From contig JAQTLL010000005.1 in the NCBI GenBank assembly GCA_028714915.1, positions 62,001 to 126,000 on the forward strand: DNA of 64,000 bases. The letters are read 5' to 3'. The notes under the pieces are model-generated. The model was not told the origin of the DNA and made no database searches. It saw only the letters and a list, made by a program, of their open reading frames with translations. Source of the DNA: Sulfuricurvum sp. GTDB taxonomy: Bacteria; Campylobacterota; Campylobacteria; Campylobacterales; Sulfurimonadaceae. Within the stretch, counting starts at the first letter, position 1. Each line of letters starts with the position of its first letter. Shown in pieces: positions 1 through 7,303 of this stretch. Both the position numbers and the translations under genes were made by a program.

Positions 1-362
1 CCCTCTTTCATCCCCATCTGCAACATTCGGATGAGATTGGAAGTTTTTATTTTGAACTCTTAGAATCAGCTGCCCAGCATTGGAAAAATCAAAATCCCAA
101 ACGGCTTGCCATCGAAGCCTACGTTCAACTTCTCGAACACGAAGGGAGATTGCACCGTGAACTCAACTGCTTTTTTTGCGACGATCCAATATATACCGAT
201 GTTTCTCTTATACGTGCATTTCTACCCGCACACAAAGAGTGTTCCCATACGCTATCCATAAACGCCAAAGGTCTCTCATGGCTGTATGACCATTATTCAA
301 CACTTTTTTTGGATGATTTTGAGGTTGAGCGTCTTTGGCATATTATTAATGAGGGGCTGTAA
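1..362 (+). CDS. recO: RecO, DNA recombination/repair protein (Campylobacterota type), C-terminal part
   Basis: The frame is open from the left edge (first full codon at base 3) to a TAA at 360-362, so this is the last ~119 residues of a gene that begins outside the window. The stretch SFYFELLESAAQ, then EAYVQLLEHEGRL, a CFFC cysteine pair, and the ending LFLDDFEVERLWHIINEGL match what I remember of Campylobacterota RecO tails. RecO loads RecA on SSB-coated DNA together with RecR in the RecF pathway. The family identification is from memory of its conserved tail and no search was run. A TTG at 150 could be mistaken for the start, but coding sense clearly continues upstream of it. Confidence 0.72.
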   Translation, partial: LFHPHLQHSDEIGSFYFELLESAAQHWKNQNPKRLAIEAYVQLLEHEGRLHRELNCFFCDDPIYTDVSLIRAFLPAHKECSHTLSINAKGLSWLYDHYSTLFLDDFEVERLWHIINEGL

Positions 363-396
363 AGGTATAGCTTTTTTCACTGTCTATCTCTCTGCA

Positions 397-418
397 TTCC
401 CAACGAGGACGTTGGGAA
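397..418. repeat. Hairpin repeat, AACG-stem family
   Basis: Perfect inverted repeat: 9-bp stem TTCCCAACG (397-405), AGGA loop, CGTTGGGAA (410-418). It lies between the end of recO and the convergent gene at 438-1325, so it could also end transcripts from both sides. Related hairpins occur at 15165-15186, 15957-15978 and 17446-17470. Confidence 0.8.
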
Positions 419-437
419 CGAGGGATACTTTTATTGA

Positions 438-1325
438 TTAGCGTTGTTGCAAATAGTAAAGTGGATCACGCCCGACCGTAGCAGCAGCTTTTACTTTTTC
501 ATAAAACGCCTTCGGCAGCCAGATTGTATGAGCATAGTCTTCCGGCACCTGTCGTTCACTGTCTTTACGACTATCTTTCCGAATATCCTCAGTAATCACA
601 TATTGATCAATACCCAATGCTTCCATCCGTGGATGATTAAATTCCCCATTGGAGTTAGATTGAAGAGTCAAAAGATCAAGCCCCTCTGCCCATTCTGCTT
701 CATAACGCCATTCAAGAAGGAGGGCTATTGGCCATCCCTTTTTCTCTTTAGTTACGCCTAGCAATCCAAAAATATTCCCCCAATCAGGATGAACATACGG
801 ATTTCCAAAATGGGGCATTTTTCCGGGAGGAAGTTGATACTCTCCTTTTCTATAACGCTGACCACGAGTGGCGCGTTCATTATTTCGTCCTGATGCAATA
901 TGCCATCCCGCATTATCCCAGCTTCCGTCAAAAAACTTCACTTCCGGATTGGCAGCCGGAAGATTGAGGTCCGAACGCAAAAAGATATCGAACCGAAGTT
1001 CTTTATCCCCCGCACACTCCTTTTTCCCGTCGATGATCGCGCATCGGTCTATAAGTCCTGTGCGGGTGCTCATTTTAAACGCAATCGCTTCGGCTCCCTT
1101 AAGTTCTTCATCCACAAACTCCGGCGGCATGCAAAACCGCTTCGCGAACTCGAGAGTGACCACCCAAATGTATTTGTCGTTGGAAAAGTTCTTACGCCCA
1201 TCACGCGGCCCAGTATAGTATCCATCCCTACAACTCTCTTCCTGTGGAATTTGCCCGGCAAAAATAGGGTTAATCCCTATTATGACAAAGCATAAAAATA
1301 ATGATCGTATTATCAAAGGTTTCAT
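438..1325 (-). CDS. Unknown exported protein, 295 aa
   Basis: I do not recognise this family. The N-terminus is a typical Sec signal peptide: charged MKPLIIRS, a hydrophobic run to about residue 22, then an AG cleavage region. The mature protein is about 270 residues, hydrophilic, rich in Trp and Tyr, with cysteines near 32, 65, 94 and 104 that could form disulfides in the periplasm. No membrane segment follows the signal. The start is well supported: a full AAGGAGG Shine-Dalgarno (1331-1337 on the minus strand) lies 5 nt upstream of the ATG. It reads in the same direction as the remnant at 1363-1626, 37 nt upstream. Confidence 0.7.
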   Translation of the reverse strand: MKPLIIRSLFLCFVIIGINPIFAGQIPQEESCRDGYYTGPRDGRKNFSNDKYIWVVTLEFAKRFCMPPEFVDEELKGAEAIAFKMSTRTGLIDRCAIIDGKKECAGDKELRFDIFLRSDLNLPAANPEVKFFDGSWDNAGWHIASGRNNERATRGQRYRKGEYQLPPGKMPHFGNPYVHPDWGNIFGLLGVTKEKKGWPIALLLEWRYEAEWAEGLDLLTLQSNSNGEFNHPRMEALGIDQYVITEDIRKDSRKDSERQVPEDYAHTIWLPKAFYEKVKAAATVGRDPLYYLQQR

Positions 1326-1362
1326 ACCACCCTCCTTCCATCAAAGTTATTTATTAGAATCT

Positions 1363-1626
1363 TCATTTTTGTACATTTCCTTGATTGGATTGATTGAGGG
1401 CCAACGCATAATTCCCTCCGGTCTGGATAAACCCAAGCCGTCGCAAGAATTTATCGGTCTTGTCGATATGGGTACCGCTGTTGACTCCGGCTGAAAGTTC
1501 CACCGCTCCACGGTTTTCTGCCCACTTACGAAAGGCGCTCATTGGCAGAATAGTTTTGAATATCGGTACCGTCGATCCATCTCCGTCCATCAGTCGGCTG
1601 ATAAAACCCCTGTAGTATTTTGGCAA
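1363..1626 (-). pseudogene. Truncated GNAT-acetyltransferase-like remnant
   Basis: The C-terminal half reads like the end of a GNAT acyltransferase domain: a helix with KWAENRGA, then SAGVNSG, FLRRLGF and a GGNYAL ending. A full GNAT domain needs about 140 residues and only about 87 are here. The only listed start is a TTG at 1626 without a Shine-Dalgarno, and the open frame upstream runs straight into the left terminal repeat of the element at 1666-1790. I infer that the 5' part was lost or replaced by that element. It could instead be a short phage-type acetyltransferase-like protein. The assignment is from motif memory only. Confidence 0.4.
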
Positions 1627-1665
1627 AGCATAAAAAAAATAGTAATACAGAAAGGCTACTTTTAA

Positions 1666-1790
1666 TAGACTTCTTGCATAACTAACTTTTTAAAAAGAGC
1701 TGGATTCCCGCCTTCGCGGGAATGACAGAGTCTCGTCATCCTCGGGCTTGACCCGGGGATCCATCTTTAGAAGGTTATGCAAGAAGTCTA
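1666..1790. mobile_element. MITE-like element with 17-bp terminal inverted repeats
   Basis: TAGACTTCTTGCATAAC at 1666-1682 is repeated as its exact reverse complement at 1774-1790, bounding 125 bp with no ORF. Inside are two further hairpins: ATTCCCGC-CTTC-GCGGGAAT (1704-1723) and a 9-bp stem with a CTTGA loop (1738-1760). Size, terminal inverted repeats and lack of coding fit a miniature inverted-repeat transposable element, possibly of IS5-like origin. A TA dinucleotide flanks the repeats, but a target duplication cannot be proved from one copy. Confidence 0.65.
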
Positions 1791-1904
1791 ATAAACATAA
1801 AGATCTTCCTTATACTTAAAAAATTATTTTTGATTATATCTAATTAACAATCAATTTTATTTTAGATGATTCTGTGTTTAAATGGCTCATAAATTAATAG
1901 TTTA

Positions 1905-1933
1905 TTGACAATAATATCCTATATGACTATAAT
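1905..1933 (+). promoter_or_regulatory. Perfect sigma-70 consensus promoter of the toxin-antitoxin operon
   Basis: TTGACA at 1905-1910 and TATAAT at 1928-1933 are separated by exactly 17 nt. Both hexamers match the consensus. Predicted transcription start is near 1940, followed by AAGGAG (1949-1954) and the antitoxin ATG at 1960. Such promoters are strong unless repressed, which fits autorepression by an antitoxin. Confidence 0.8.
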
Positions 1934-1959
1934 GTACTCATTGACAACAAGGAGCCATT

Positions 1960-2229
1960 ATGACAACAAGAATGAGTGTGCGTGATTTAACGCGAAGCGG
2001 ATCAGCCCTTTTTGATTATGATTACATTGACATTGAAGATAAAAAAGCCAATGAGTATAAAGGTGTTTTTATTCCCCGTCAGTTTGCCGATGATGTTAAA
2101 GCATTTTTAAACACTAAACTCTCTCAAGAGCGAAAAGCCAATGTAGATGCGATAATGAAATTCAGTGGAATTTTAAACGGTGAAACGAGTAACTCCTCCA
2201 TTCAAGAACTTAAAGCAACCGCACAATGA
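1960..2229 (+). CDS. Probable antitoxin of a PIN-domain toxin pair, 89 aa
   Basis: Small acidic and lysine-rich protein directly before a PIN-domain gene, overlapping it by 4 nt (ATGA at 2226-2229), the usual antitoxin-toxin arrangement. I do not recognise a DNA-binding fold with certainty. The N-terminal third (MSVRDLTRSGSALFDYDYID) may bind DNA and the C-terminal part (residues ~35-89) probably wraps the toxin. The start is supported by AAGGAG 5 nt upstream and by the consensus promoter at 1905-1933. Its inferred role is to neutralise the PIN ribonuclease and repress its own operon. Confidence 0.72.
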   Translation: MTTRMSVRDLTRSGSALFDYDYIDIEDKKANEYKGVFIPRQFADDVKAFLNTKLSQERKANVDAIMKFSGILNGETSNSSIQELKATAQ

Positions 2230-2645
2230 AAGTATTTTTAGATACCAATATCATCTTAGATTTTTTGGATCTTAAACGCCCAACGCATCAAGAAGCTGAA
2301 AAAATAGTCCAATTTTTAGTCGTTAATAATATAGACGTTTTTTTGAGTGAAGATATGCTCACAACAATCTACTATATTAGCAAAAATAAAACGCAGGTAC
2401 TTGATTTTTTTACAACAGTGAGCCGATTATGGAACGTCGTTTCATTCGGGCAAACCATTATTCATGAGGCAATCAAGGTATGTCAACAAAACAATACAAT
2501 TGATTTTGAAGATACTCTCCAGTGTTTGTGTGCCAAAGCCAATGAATGCACCCTTTTAATAACGAATGATAAAGCATTTTACCGTTGTGGAATCGATGTT
2601 GTAACATCCAATGAATTTTTAGCTTCATTAAATTCTAAAAAATAG
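2226..2645 (+). CDS. PIN-domain ribonuclease toxin, VapC-like
   Basis: A 139-residue PIN domain. The N-terminal strand MKVFLDTNIILDFL gives the first acidic metal ligand (Asp6), followed by a glutamate in the SED region, Asp in TIDFEDTLQ (near residue 98) and Asp in LITNDKAF (near 116). This is the quartet expected for a metal-dependent RNase. PIN toxins of this kind cleave tRNA or rRNA and stop growth when the antitoxin is degraded. It is translationally coupled to the 89-aa gene by an ATGA overlap. The active-site acids look intact, so the toxin is probably functional. The target cannot be told from sequence. Confidence 0.85.
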   Translation: MKVFLDTNIILDFLDLKRPTHQEAEKIVQFLVVNNIDVFLSEDMLTTIYYISKNKTQVLDFFTTVSRLWNVVSFGQTIIHEAIKVCQQNNTIDFEDTLQCLCAKANECTLLITNDKAFYRCGIDVVTSNEFLASLNSKK

Positions 2646-2662
2646 TTCCAGATCGTCTTTAT

Positions 2663-2703
2663 ATAACAAGAACATCACTATCGGAACATTTCTTGCTTGT
2701 TAT
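2663..2703. promoter_or_regulatory. Inverted repeat downstream of the toxin gene
   Basis: ATAACAAG (2663-2670) and CTTGTTAT (2696-2703) form an 8-bp stem around a 25-nt spacer, between the toxin stop and the start at 2732. It could be a weak terminator of the toxin operon or an operator for the next gene. The T content just after it (TTTTATAA) is modest, so the role is uncertain. Confidence 0.35.
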
Positions 2704-2731
2704 TTTATAACTATATACAAAAAGTATCATT

Positions 2732-2971
2732 ATGAGTAAAAATAATATTCGAGAAGCGCTTTTAGCACAATTTATCGATCCGCCAAAAGTTAATTCTTAT
2801 GCTTCAAGCAGAATACTCCCTGCAACACGAAAGGGGAAAACATTGGCCGATTTTTATACAGAAGTTTTTAAAAGCAGTAAACCGCTTTATGAGACCAAAA
2901 GTGCCAAAGAGCTTGAGATAATGATGATGCAAAATCGCAAACTCATTGAAGCAAAAAATAAAAGACATTAA
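2732..2971 (+). CDS. Unknown small protein, 79 aa
   Basis: I do not recognise this family. It is 79 residues, basic, without signal peptide, membrane segment or cysteine. The C-terminal third (ELEIMMMQNRKLIEAKNK) is predicted helical. It lies 86 nt downstream of the PIN toxin on the same strand and 9 nt before the convergent Rrf2 gene. It starts with ATG at 2732; no strong Shine-Dalgarno is visible. The Ser/Tyr/Pro-rich N-terminus resembles short uncharacterised proteins found next to toxin-antitoxin loci, but that is only an impression. It may not be a gene of defined function. Confidence 0.5.
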   Translation: MSKNNIREALLAQFIDPPKVNSYASSRILPATRKGKTLADFYTEVFKSSKPLYETKSAKELEIMMMQNRKLIEAKNKRH

Positions 2972-2980
2972 AAATATCGT

Positions 2981-3385
2981 TTAAATATCGTAGTGATGCG
3001 GCTGATATGCGTGATCAAGATCAGAAAGTTTTGAGGCAAAAAGAGCACGCATTTTTTCTTCTACCTCTTTCCAATAGTATTCCAAAATCAAACTTGATCC
3101 CACATTTCCATCAATCTTATAAAATGGTCCTTCAAGTGCTTCCACAATCTCTATCACCTCTATTTCATGCGGCTGACGGGCGAGTCTGTAGCCGCCAGAT
3201 GCACCCCGTGTACTGACGACAAGATTGGCTCTGCGCAAAATTGAGAGAAGTTGTTCTAAATATCCATGCGAAATTTGGGTCATTGCCGAAATTTCACGTA
3301 CTTGCATAGAGCGAGAACGCGGTGCATGTGAGAGAACGTGCATTGCAGCCAGTCCATATACTGCTTTTGTTGAAAGAGCAGACAT
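2981..3385 (-). CDS. Rrf2-family transcriptional regulator without Fe-S cysteines
   Basis: A 134-residue Rrf2 regulator: winged helix with KAVYGLAAMHVLS (residues 7-19), recognition region ISHGYLEQLLSILRRANLV, and the family wing TRGASGGYRLAR (residues ~59-70). IscR, NsrR and RirA carry three cysteines after the wing that bind an iron-sulfur cluster. This protein has no cysteine at all, so it belongs with cluster-free members such as CymR, whose sensing is by protein partner or ligand. The ATG overlaps the stop of the DUF4395 gene (3385), so the two are co-transcribed, and the membrane protein may be linked to its signal. The DNA target is unknown. Confidence 0.85.
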   Translation of the reverse strand: MSALSTKAVYGLAAMHVLSHAPRSRSMQVREISAMTQISHGYLEQLLSILRRANLVVSTRGASGGYRLARQPHEIEVIEIVEALEGPFYKIDGNVGSSLILEYYWKEVEEKMRALFASKLSDLDHAYQPHHYDI

Positions 3386-3828
3386 TACAGGAAACCCTTA
3401 GGATAGATTTTTTTGGCGGCACTGTAGACTTTGCACGCGATACAATAATTAAAAAACAAATCCAAAAGAACACAGCTTATAAATATCCCTGCAACACTCC
3501 ACACCCCTGGAATCCATCCGCCAAAATCAGCAATCAGCATACTAATCATAAAAATAAGACCAAAAAAAGCAGCCAACCGTTTCGCCCCAGCATCCTCAAA
3601 ATGGGTAGGAAGTTTAAAAATATTTTGAAAACTATTGGCAAATTGAAACACTGGGCTAAGTGTTTTATAACCGCTAAGCCGAACAATAAAATCAAGTATC
3701 AAAAAGACTAAAATCCATTTTTGCATGGTTATCAGATAGACAATAACACTGCTCATAACAACAGCTGCACTGATTTTACTAATGGTTGCATCAATCTGTC
3801 GAAACAGTAAAGGGCATGCTTGTGACAT
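3385..3828 (-). CDS. DUF4395-like membrane protein, 147 aa
   Basis: An integral membrane protein with about four hydrophobic segments, MSQACPLL at the N-terminus, and a C-terminal CIAC-type cysteine motif in NYCIACKVYSAAKKI, as seen in DUF4395 proteins, which often accompany sulfur-metabolism or thioredoxin-like genes. Function of the family is unknown. I place the start at 3828 (MSQAC...) because AGGAGT sits 5 nt upstream; the longer frame to 3867 has no ribosome site. Its stop overlaps the start of the Rrf2 regulator, implying an operon. Confidence 0.7.
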   Translation of the reverse strand: MSQACPLLFRQIDATISKISAAVVMSSVIVYLITMQKWILVFLILDFIVRLSGYKTLSPVFQFANSFQNIFKLPTHFEDAGAKRLAAFFGLIFMISMLIADFGGWIPGVWSVAGIFISCVLLDLFFNYCIACKVYSAAKKIYPKGFL

Positions 3829-3974
3829 AAAACAACTCCTACTAATTTTCTGCCATTTTAAAACCATAGTATAAAAAAGTCAAGTATCCGTACCAAGTTA
3901 CTACTATATAAGAATCTATAATATATCTTTCCTCGTTTGTATAATTTTTAGTCACTCATTGCCTGATGTATGCA

Positions 3975-4045
3975 TACCCTATAGGGTACAAGAACCTCTT
4001 CGAGGTTCCCAACGAGGGAAGCTGGATTCCCGCCTTCGCGGGAAT
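3975..4045. repeat. Cluster of three hairpin repeats
   Basis: TACCCTATAGGGTA (3975-3988) is a perfect 14-bp palindrome. AACCTC-TTC-GAGGTT (3993-4007) and ATTCCCGC-CTTC-GCGGGAAT (4026-4045) follow. Three unrelated repeat hairpins are packed into 71 bp just beyond the stop of the coiled-coil gene (4056). The first palindrome recurs as ACCCTATAGGG inside the repeat at 30173-30251. Confidence 0.75.
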
Positions 4046-4055
4046 AACGGGGGAA

Positions 4056-5342
4056 TTATCTTCGGATAACGTCACTCTCTTTTACCCAAAAATCTTCATC
4101 CGCAGATTGCCAGACACGATTCACAAAATATCCTGTAATTTTTACCCAGCCTTCATGTGATGTTCCGGAGGTAAATGATCTTCCAGCTTCCCATGTATCA
4201 ACTTTTGCTCCATTAGGTGCATTGTAAATAGAAGCTGTAGATGCCATACGATAAGCGGATGGTGAACTTTTTTTAGTTACAAAGGCAGGGATACTTTTTT
4301 TACGCTCTGCCTCCAATGCCAACTTATCTGCTTGACGGCGCTTTTGCTCATCCATTGCTTTAGTGTCAATAATGTGTTGTTTAACCGGTTGTTGTTTGAT
4401 TGCTTCGGCTTTTAAAAGTGTTTTAGGTGTATTTTTCGGAACTTCCAACTCTTTATAGACTATTTTTTCAACAACCTTTTCTTTTACAATCGGTCTCTCT
4501 TTATAGACTACTTTTTCTACTATTTTTTCCTGCACAACGGGACGATCTTTGTACACTACTTTTTCAACAATCTTTTCTTTTTCAATCGGTCTGTCTTTAT
4601 AAACCACTTTTTCTACTATTTTTTCTTGCACAACGGGACGATCTTTGTACACTACTTTTTCAATCACTTTTTCTTTAGCAGCAGGACAATCTCTGTAGAG
4701 TATTTTCTCTACTATTTTCTCTTGCGTAATAGGACGATCTCGATAAACTATTTTTTCAACTATTTTGTCTTTTGTAACTGTTTTAACTGTTGTATTTTGA
4801 AGATTGGCAATGGTTGTCTGAGCTGCAGCAAGATCATGTTGTAAGATATTGATTTTTTCATTTGACTCAACGGTTTTGGTAACAATTTTTTCCTGTACAA
4901 CGGGGCGATCTTTATATACGATTTTTACTCCACCCACTTTTTTTAACTCTTTTTGAGCAAGCAAGAGGTCTGCTTTAGCCAATTCCAAAGCACGTTTGAG
5001 AGTTTCACGCTCTTGCGCAGAGACTCTTTGCGTATGAAGCTGTGAAATTAAATTCTTATTTTGTGCCGTTGCTTCACGGTACGCGCGATCACGTGAAGTC
5101 AGCGTTTGCTCCAAACTTTTAATCACTCCATTTTTTTGAGCAATCTCTTGCATTAATGATTTATTTTTACTATTGGATTCCACCAACACGTTGGGTTCTA
5201 TTCCCTGCACTGTACCCTGAGTGGCTTTACACTCTTCATACATGTGACGAAGCTTAGAAACTTCGTTTAAAATTGATTGGGGATCACTGCTTGCTGAATT
5301 CAATAAGGTTGCAAAACATAATGAGATTAAAATCGTTCTCAT
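4056..5342 (-). CDS. Exported coiled-coil protein with 16-residue repeats and C-terminal SH3-like domain
   Basis: 428 residues. A short signal peptide (1-18) is followed by coiled coil (about 24-135), then a repeat block (about 191-298) of seven near-identical units of consensus KVVYKDRPVVQEKIVE, with one outlying copy at 139-154, then a helical linker and a C-terminal domain (about 360-428) that resembles a bacterial SH3 (AYRMASTASIYNAPNGAKV, then GWVKITGYF). This suggests a periplasmic stalk with a peptidoglycan-binding or protein-binding head. The ATG overlaps the trmA stop by 4 nt. The 48-bp repeats give long antisense frames that are not genes. Function unknown; the SH3 call is moderate. 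Confidence 0.7.
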   Translation of the reverse strand: MRTILISLCFATLLNSASSDPQSILNEVSKLRHMYEECKATQGTVQGIEPNVLVESNSKNKSLMQEIAQKNGVIKSLEQTLTSRDRAYREATAQNKNLISQLHTQRVSAQERETLKRALELAKADLLLAQKELKKVGGVKIVYKDRPVVQEKIVTKTVESNEKINILQHDLAAAQTTIANLQNTTVKTVTKDKIVEKIVYRDRPITQEKIVEKILYRDCPAAKEKVIEKVVYKDRPVVQEKIVEKVVYKDRPIEKEKIVEKVVYKDRPVVQEKIVEKVVYKERPIVKEKVVEKIVYKELEVPKNTPKTLLKAEAIKQQPVKQHIIDTKAMDEQKRRQADKLALEAERKKSIPAFVTKKSSPSAYRMASTASIYNAPNGAKVDTWEAGRSFTSGTSHEGWVKITGYFVNRVWQSADEDFWVKESDVIRR

Positions 5343-6460
5343 GACAAAACCTTTCGAGTAAGTTTTACCCCCATCTCCAGATGATGGGTATAAGGGAATT
5401 GATCAAACAGTGCCATTGTTTGAATTTCATGGCTTTGACTTAAAATCTCTAAATCTCGTAACAATGTTTCAGGATTGCAGGAGATATACAACAGATGATC
5501 AAATCGTGCAGCAAAGGTACAAGGCTCTTCCCCTAAACCGCTGCGAGGAGGGTCGACGAAAAGGGTTTTCAGAGAATAGTCACTTACTTGCAACCCCTCT
5601 AAACGGCGAAATTCACGCACGCCATCCAGTGCCAGCGTAAACTCTTCAGCACTTAGACGAATAAAATCGATGTTATCAACTCCGTTAAGCTCCATATTAC
5701 GCTTTGCGGCGATGATAGAAGCTTTAGAAATTTCCGTTGCGAGCACTCGGTCAAATTTGGCAGCAAACGGGATTGTAAAATTCCCCGCACCGCAATAAAG
5801 CTCTAGTAAATCTCCTCCAATTCCTTCAAGCTGTTCAAGCGACCATGAGACCATTTTCTCATTGACAAGCGCATTTGGCTGGGTAAAACTGTTTTCAATA
5901 TGGACATAACGATAATTACGATTCTTTATATGGAGTGTTTCGGTGACATAATCTTGGCTTAGCACAATTTTTTGTTTACGGCTTCGACCTATGATGTAAA
6001 TTCCCAACTCCTTTTCAATAAGCCGTGCGCTCACACTCCATTGCTCATCCAATGCTTTATGATAAATCAAACTCGCCAACACTTCACCGCTGCTGCTGGT
6101 CAAAAAATCGATTCCGAAAAGCTTATGTCCCAATTCGTATTTTTTGATTTCTCTCAAAAGAGGCTGCATGATACGCACTATTTGCTCATGAACGATAGAA
6201 CAATCAGTTATTTTCACTACCCCTTGCTTATCCGCACGGTTCATAGCATAAAAAGAGCCTTCATCGTCATGATATACTTTAAATTCGGCACGGGAACGAT
6301 AATGATCTTCTTTAGACTCAAATATGGCCATCTTTCCACTAAAATAGGGTAAGAACTGTTCTTTTATCGTCTGAGTTTTAAAGGCTAATTGCCCCTGATA
6401 CCCCTCTTCATACAACCTGCAACTGCCACAAATTCCAAAATATTCACACTGCATTAGCAC
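5339..6460 (-). CDS. trmA: tRNA (uracil-5-)-methyltransferase TrmA
   Basis: 373 residues, the size of TrmA. The N-terminus carries CEYFGICGSC, the Cys cluster style of the RumA/TrmA family. The SAM-binding region has LLELYCGAGNFTIPFA (about 218-233), followed by FVDPPRSGLG and the catalytic-cysteine motif LLYISCNPETLLRD (about 325-338). The nucleophilic Cys and the final Glu of LEMGVKL are present. It makes m5U54 in the T loop of tRNAs, though TrmA/RumA paralogues can be confused. It lies 6 nt after fliP and overlaps the coiled-coil gene by 4 nt, forming a minus-strand operon. Confidence 0.85.
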   Translation of the reverse strand: MLMQCEYFGICGSCRLYEEGYQGQLAFKTQTIKEQFLPYFSGKMAIFESKEDHYRSRAEFKVYHDDEGSFYAMNRADKQGVVKITDCSIVHEQIVRIMQPLLREIKKYELGHKLFGIDFLTSSSGEVLASLIYHKALDEQWSVSARLIEKELGIYIIGRSRKQKIVLSQDYVTETLHIKNRNYRYVHIENSFTQPNALVNEKMVSWSLEQLEGIGGDLLELYCGAGNFTIPFAAKFDRVLATEISKASIIAAKRNMELNGVDNIDFIRLSAEEFTLALDGVREFRRLEGLQVSDYSLKTLFVDPPRSGLGEEPCTFAARFDHLLYISCNPETLLRDLEILSQSHEIQTMALFDQFPYTHHLEMGVKLTRKVLS

Positions 6461-6466
6461 CCCCCC

Positions 6467-7201
6467 CTACTTAACACTGGCAATGAGGTTTCCGATGAGA
6501 AGATTCCACCCATCCACCATAATAAATACCAAGATTTTAAACGGCATCGAAATCATAACCGGAGGCAGCATCATCATACCCATCGACATCAAAATCGAAG
6601 CAACCACCATATCAATAACCAAAAAGGGTAAAAAGAGTAAAAATCCGATTTCAAAGGCGGTTTTGAGCTCACTGATAACAAAAGCCGGAATGACAATCGT
6701 TAACGGCACTTCTTTGATGGATTGAGGGTTTTCCATGTGACGAATACGCAAAAAGAGTGCCAAATCTTTTTCACGGGTATTGCGCACCATAAAGTTTTTG
6801 AACGGATCGGTCGTTTTGGTAAACGCTTCATCGTAGGAGATTTTATTTTCCGTATACGGTTTTATCCCCTCATCGTATGATTTCTGAGCAACTGGTTCCA
6901 TCACAAATACGGTGAGGATGAGGGCGAGCATCACAAGCAACTGTGTCGGAGGAACTTGCTGTGTTCCCAACGCCTGACGCAAAAAACCAAATACAATAAC
7001 AAAACGGGTAAAGGTAGTCATTACGAGAACAAGACTGGGTGCGAGGAAGAGGACGGTAAGCATCATCAAAATGTTAAGAGAACTTACGACCTCTTTGGGA
7101 GATTCGGGGGCAGCGAGATTAAAACTCATGGCAGGCATCTGTGCATCAGCGCCCCAAAGGGCAAAGGGGATTAAAAGAAATAAGAAGAAAATACGACCCA
7201 A
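6467..7201 (-). CDS. fliP: Flagellar export protein FliP
   Basis: Inner-membrane component of the flagellar type III export gate with FliQ and FliR. Clear FliP signatures are MMLTVLFLAPSLVLVMTTFTRF, the FGFLRQALGTQQVPPTQLL loop, KTAFEIGFLLFLPFLVIDMVV and MMLPPVMISMPFKI. There are four membrane segments plus a cleaved signal. I prefer a TTG start at 7201: AGGAG lies 7 nt upstream, and translation then begins with a compact signal peptide (MGRIFFLFLLIPFALWGADA). The ATG at 7237 has no ribosome site and would add 12 residues in front of the signal. Divergent from glmU. Confidence 0.93.
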   Translation of the reverse strand: MGRIFFLFLLIPFALWGADAQMPAMSFNLAAPESPKEVVSSLNILMMLTVLFLAPSLVLVMTTFTRFVIVFGFLRQALGTQQVPPTQLLVMLALILTVFVMEPVAQKSYDEGIKPYTENKISYDEAFTKTTDPFKNFMVRNTREKDLALFLRIRHMENPQSIKEVPLTIVIPAFVISELKTAFEIGFLLFLPFLVIDMVVASILMSMGMMMLPPVMISMPFKILVFIMVDGWNLLIGNLIASVK

Positions 7202-7303
7202 ACCAACGCTCCTAAAATAAAGAGACGATAATACCATAGACTAAGGGCTATTCTCGATTAATTCTGATAAAATCACATGATTATTTATTACACAGGAGCA
7301 TCT

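Noticed and set aside
868..1295. Overlapping plus-strand frames of 116-131 aa
   Set aside because: Antisense to the exported protein at 438-1325, which has a full Shine-Dalgarno and signal peptide.
4427..4844. Two plus-strand frames rich in Phe and Leu
   Set aside because: Antisense to the 48-bp coding repeats of the coiled-coil gene; hydrophobic only because Lys/Glu codons are read in reverse.
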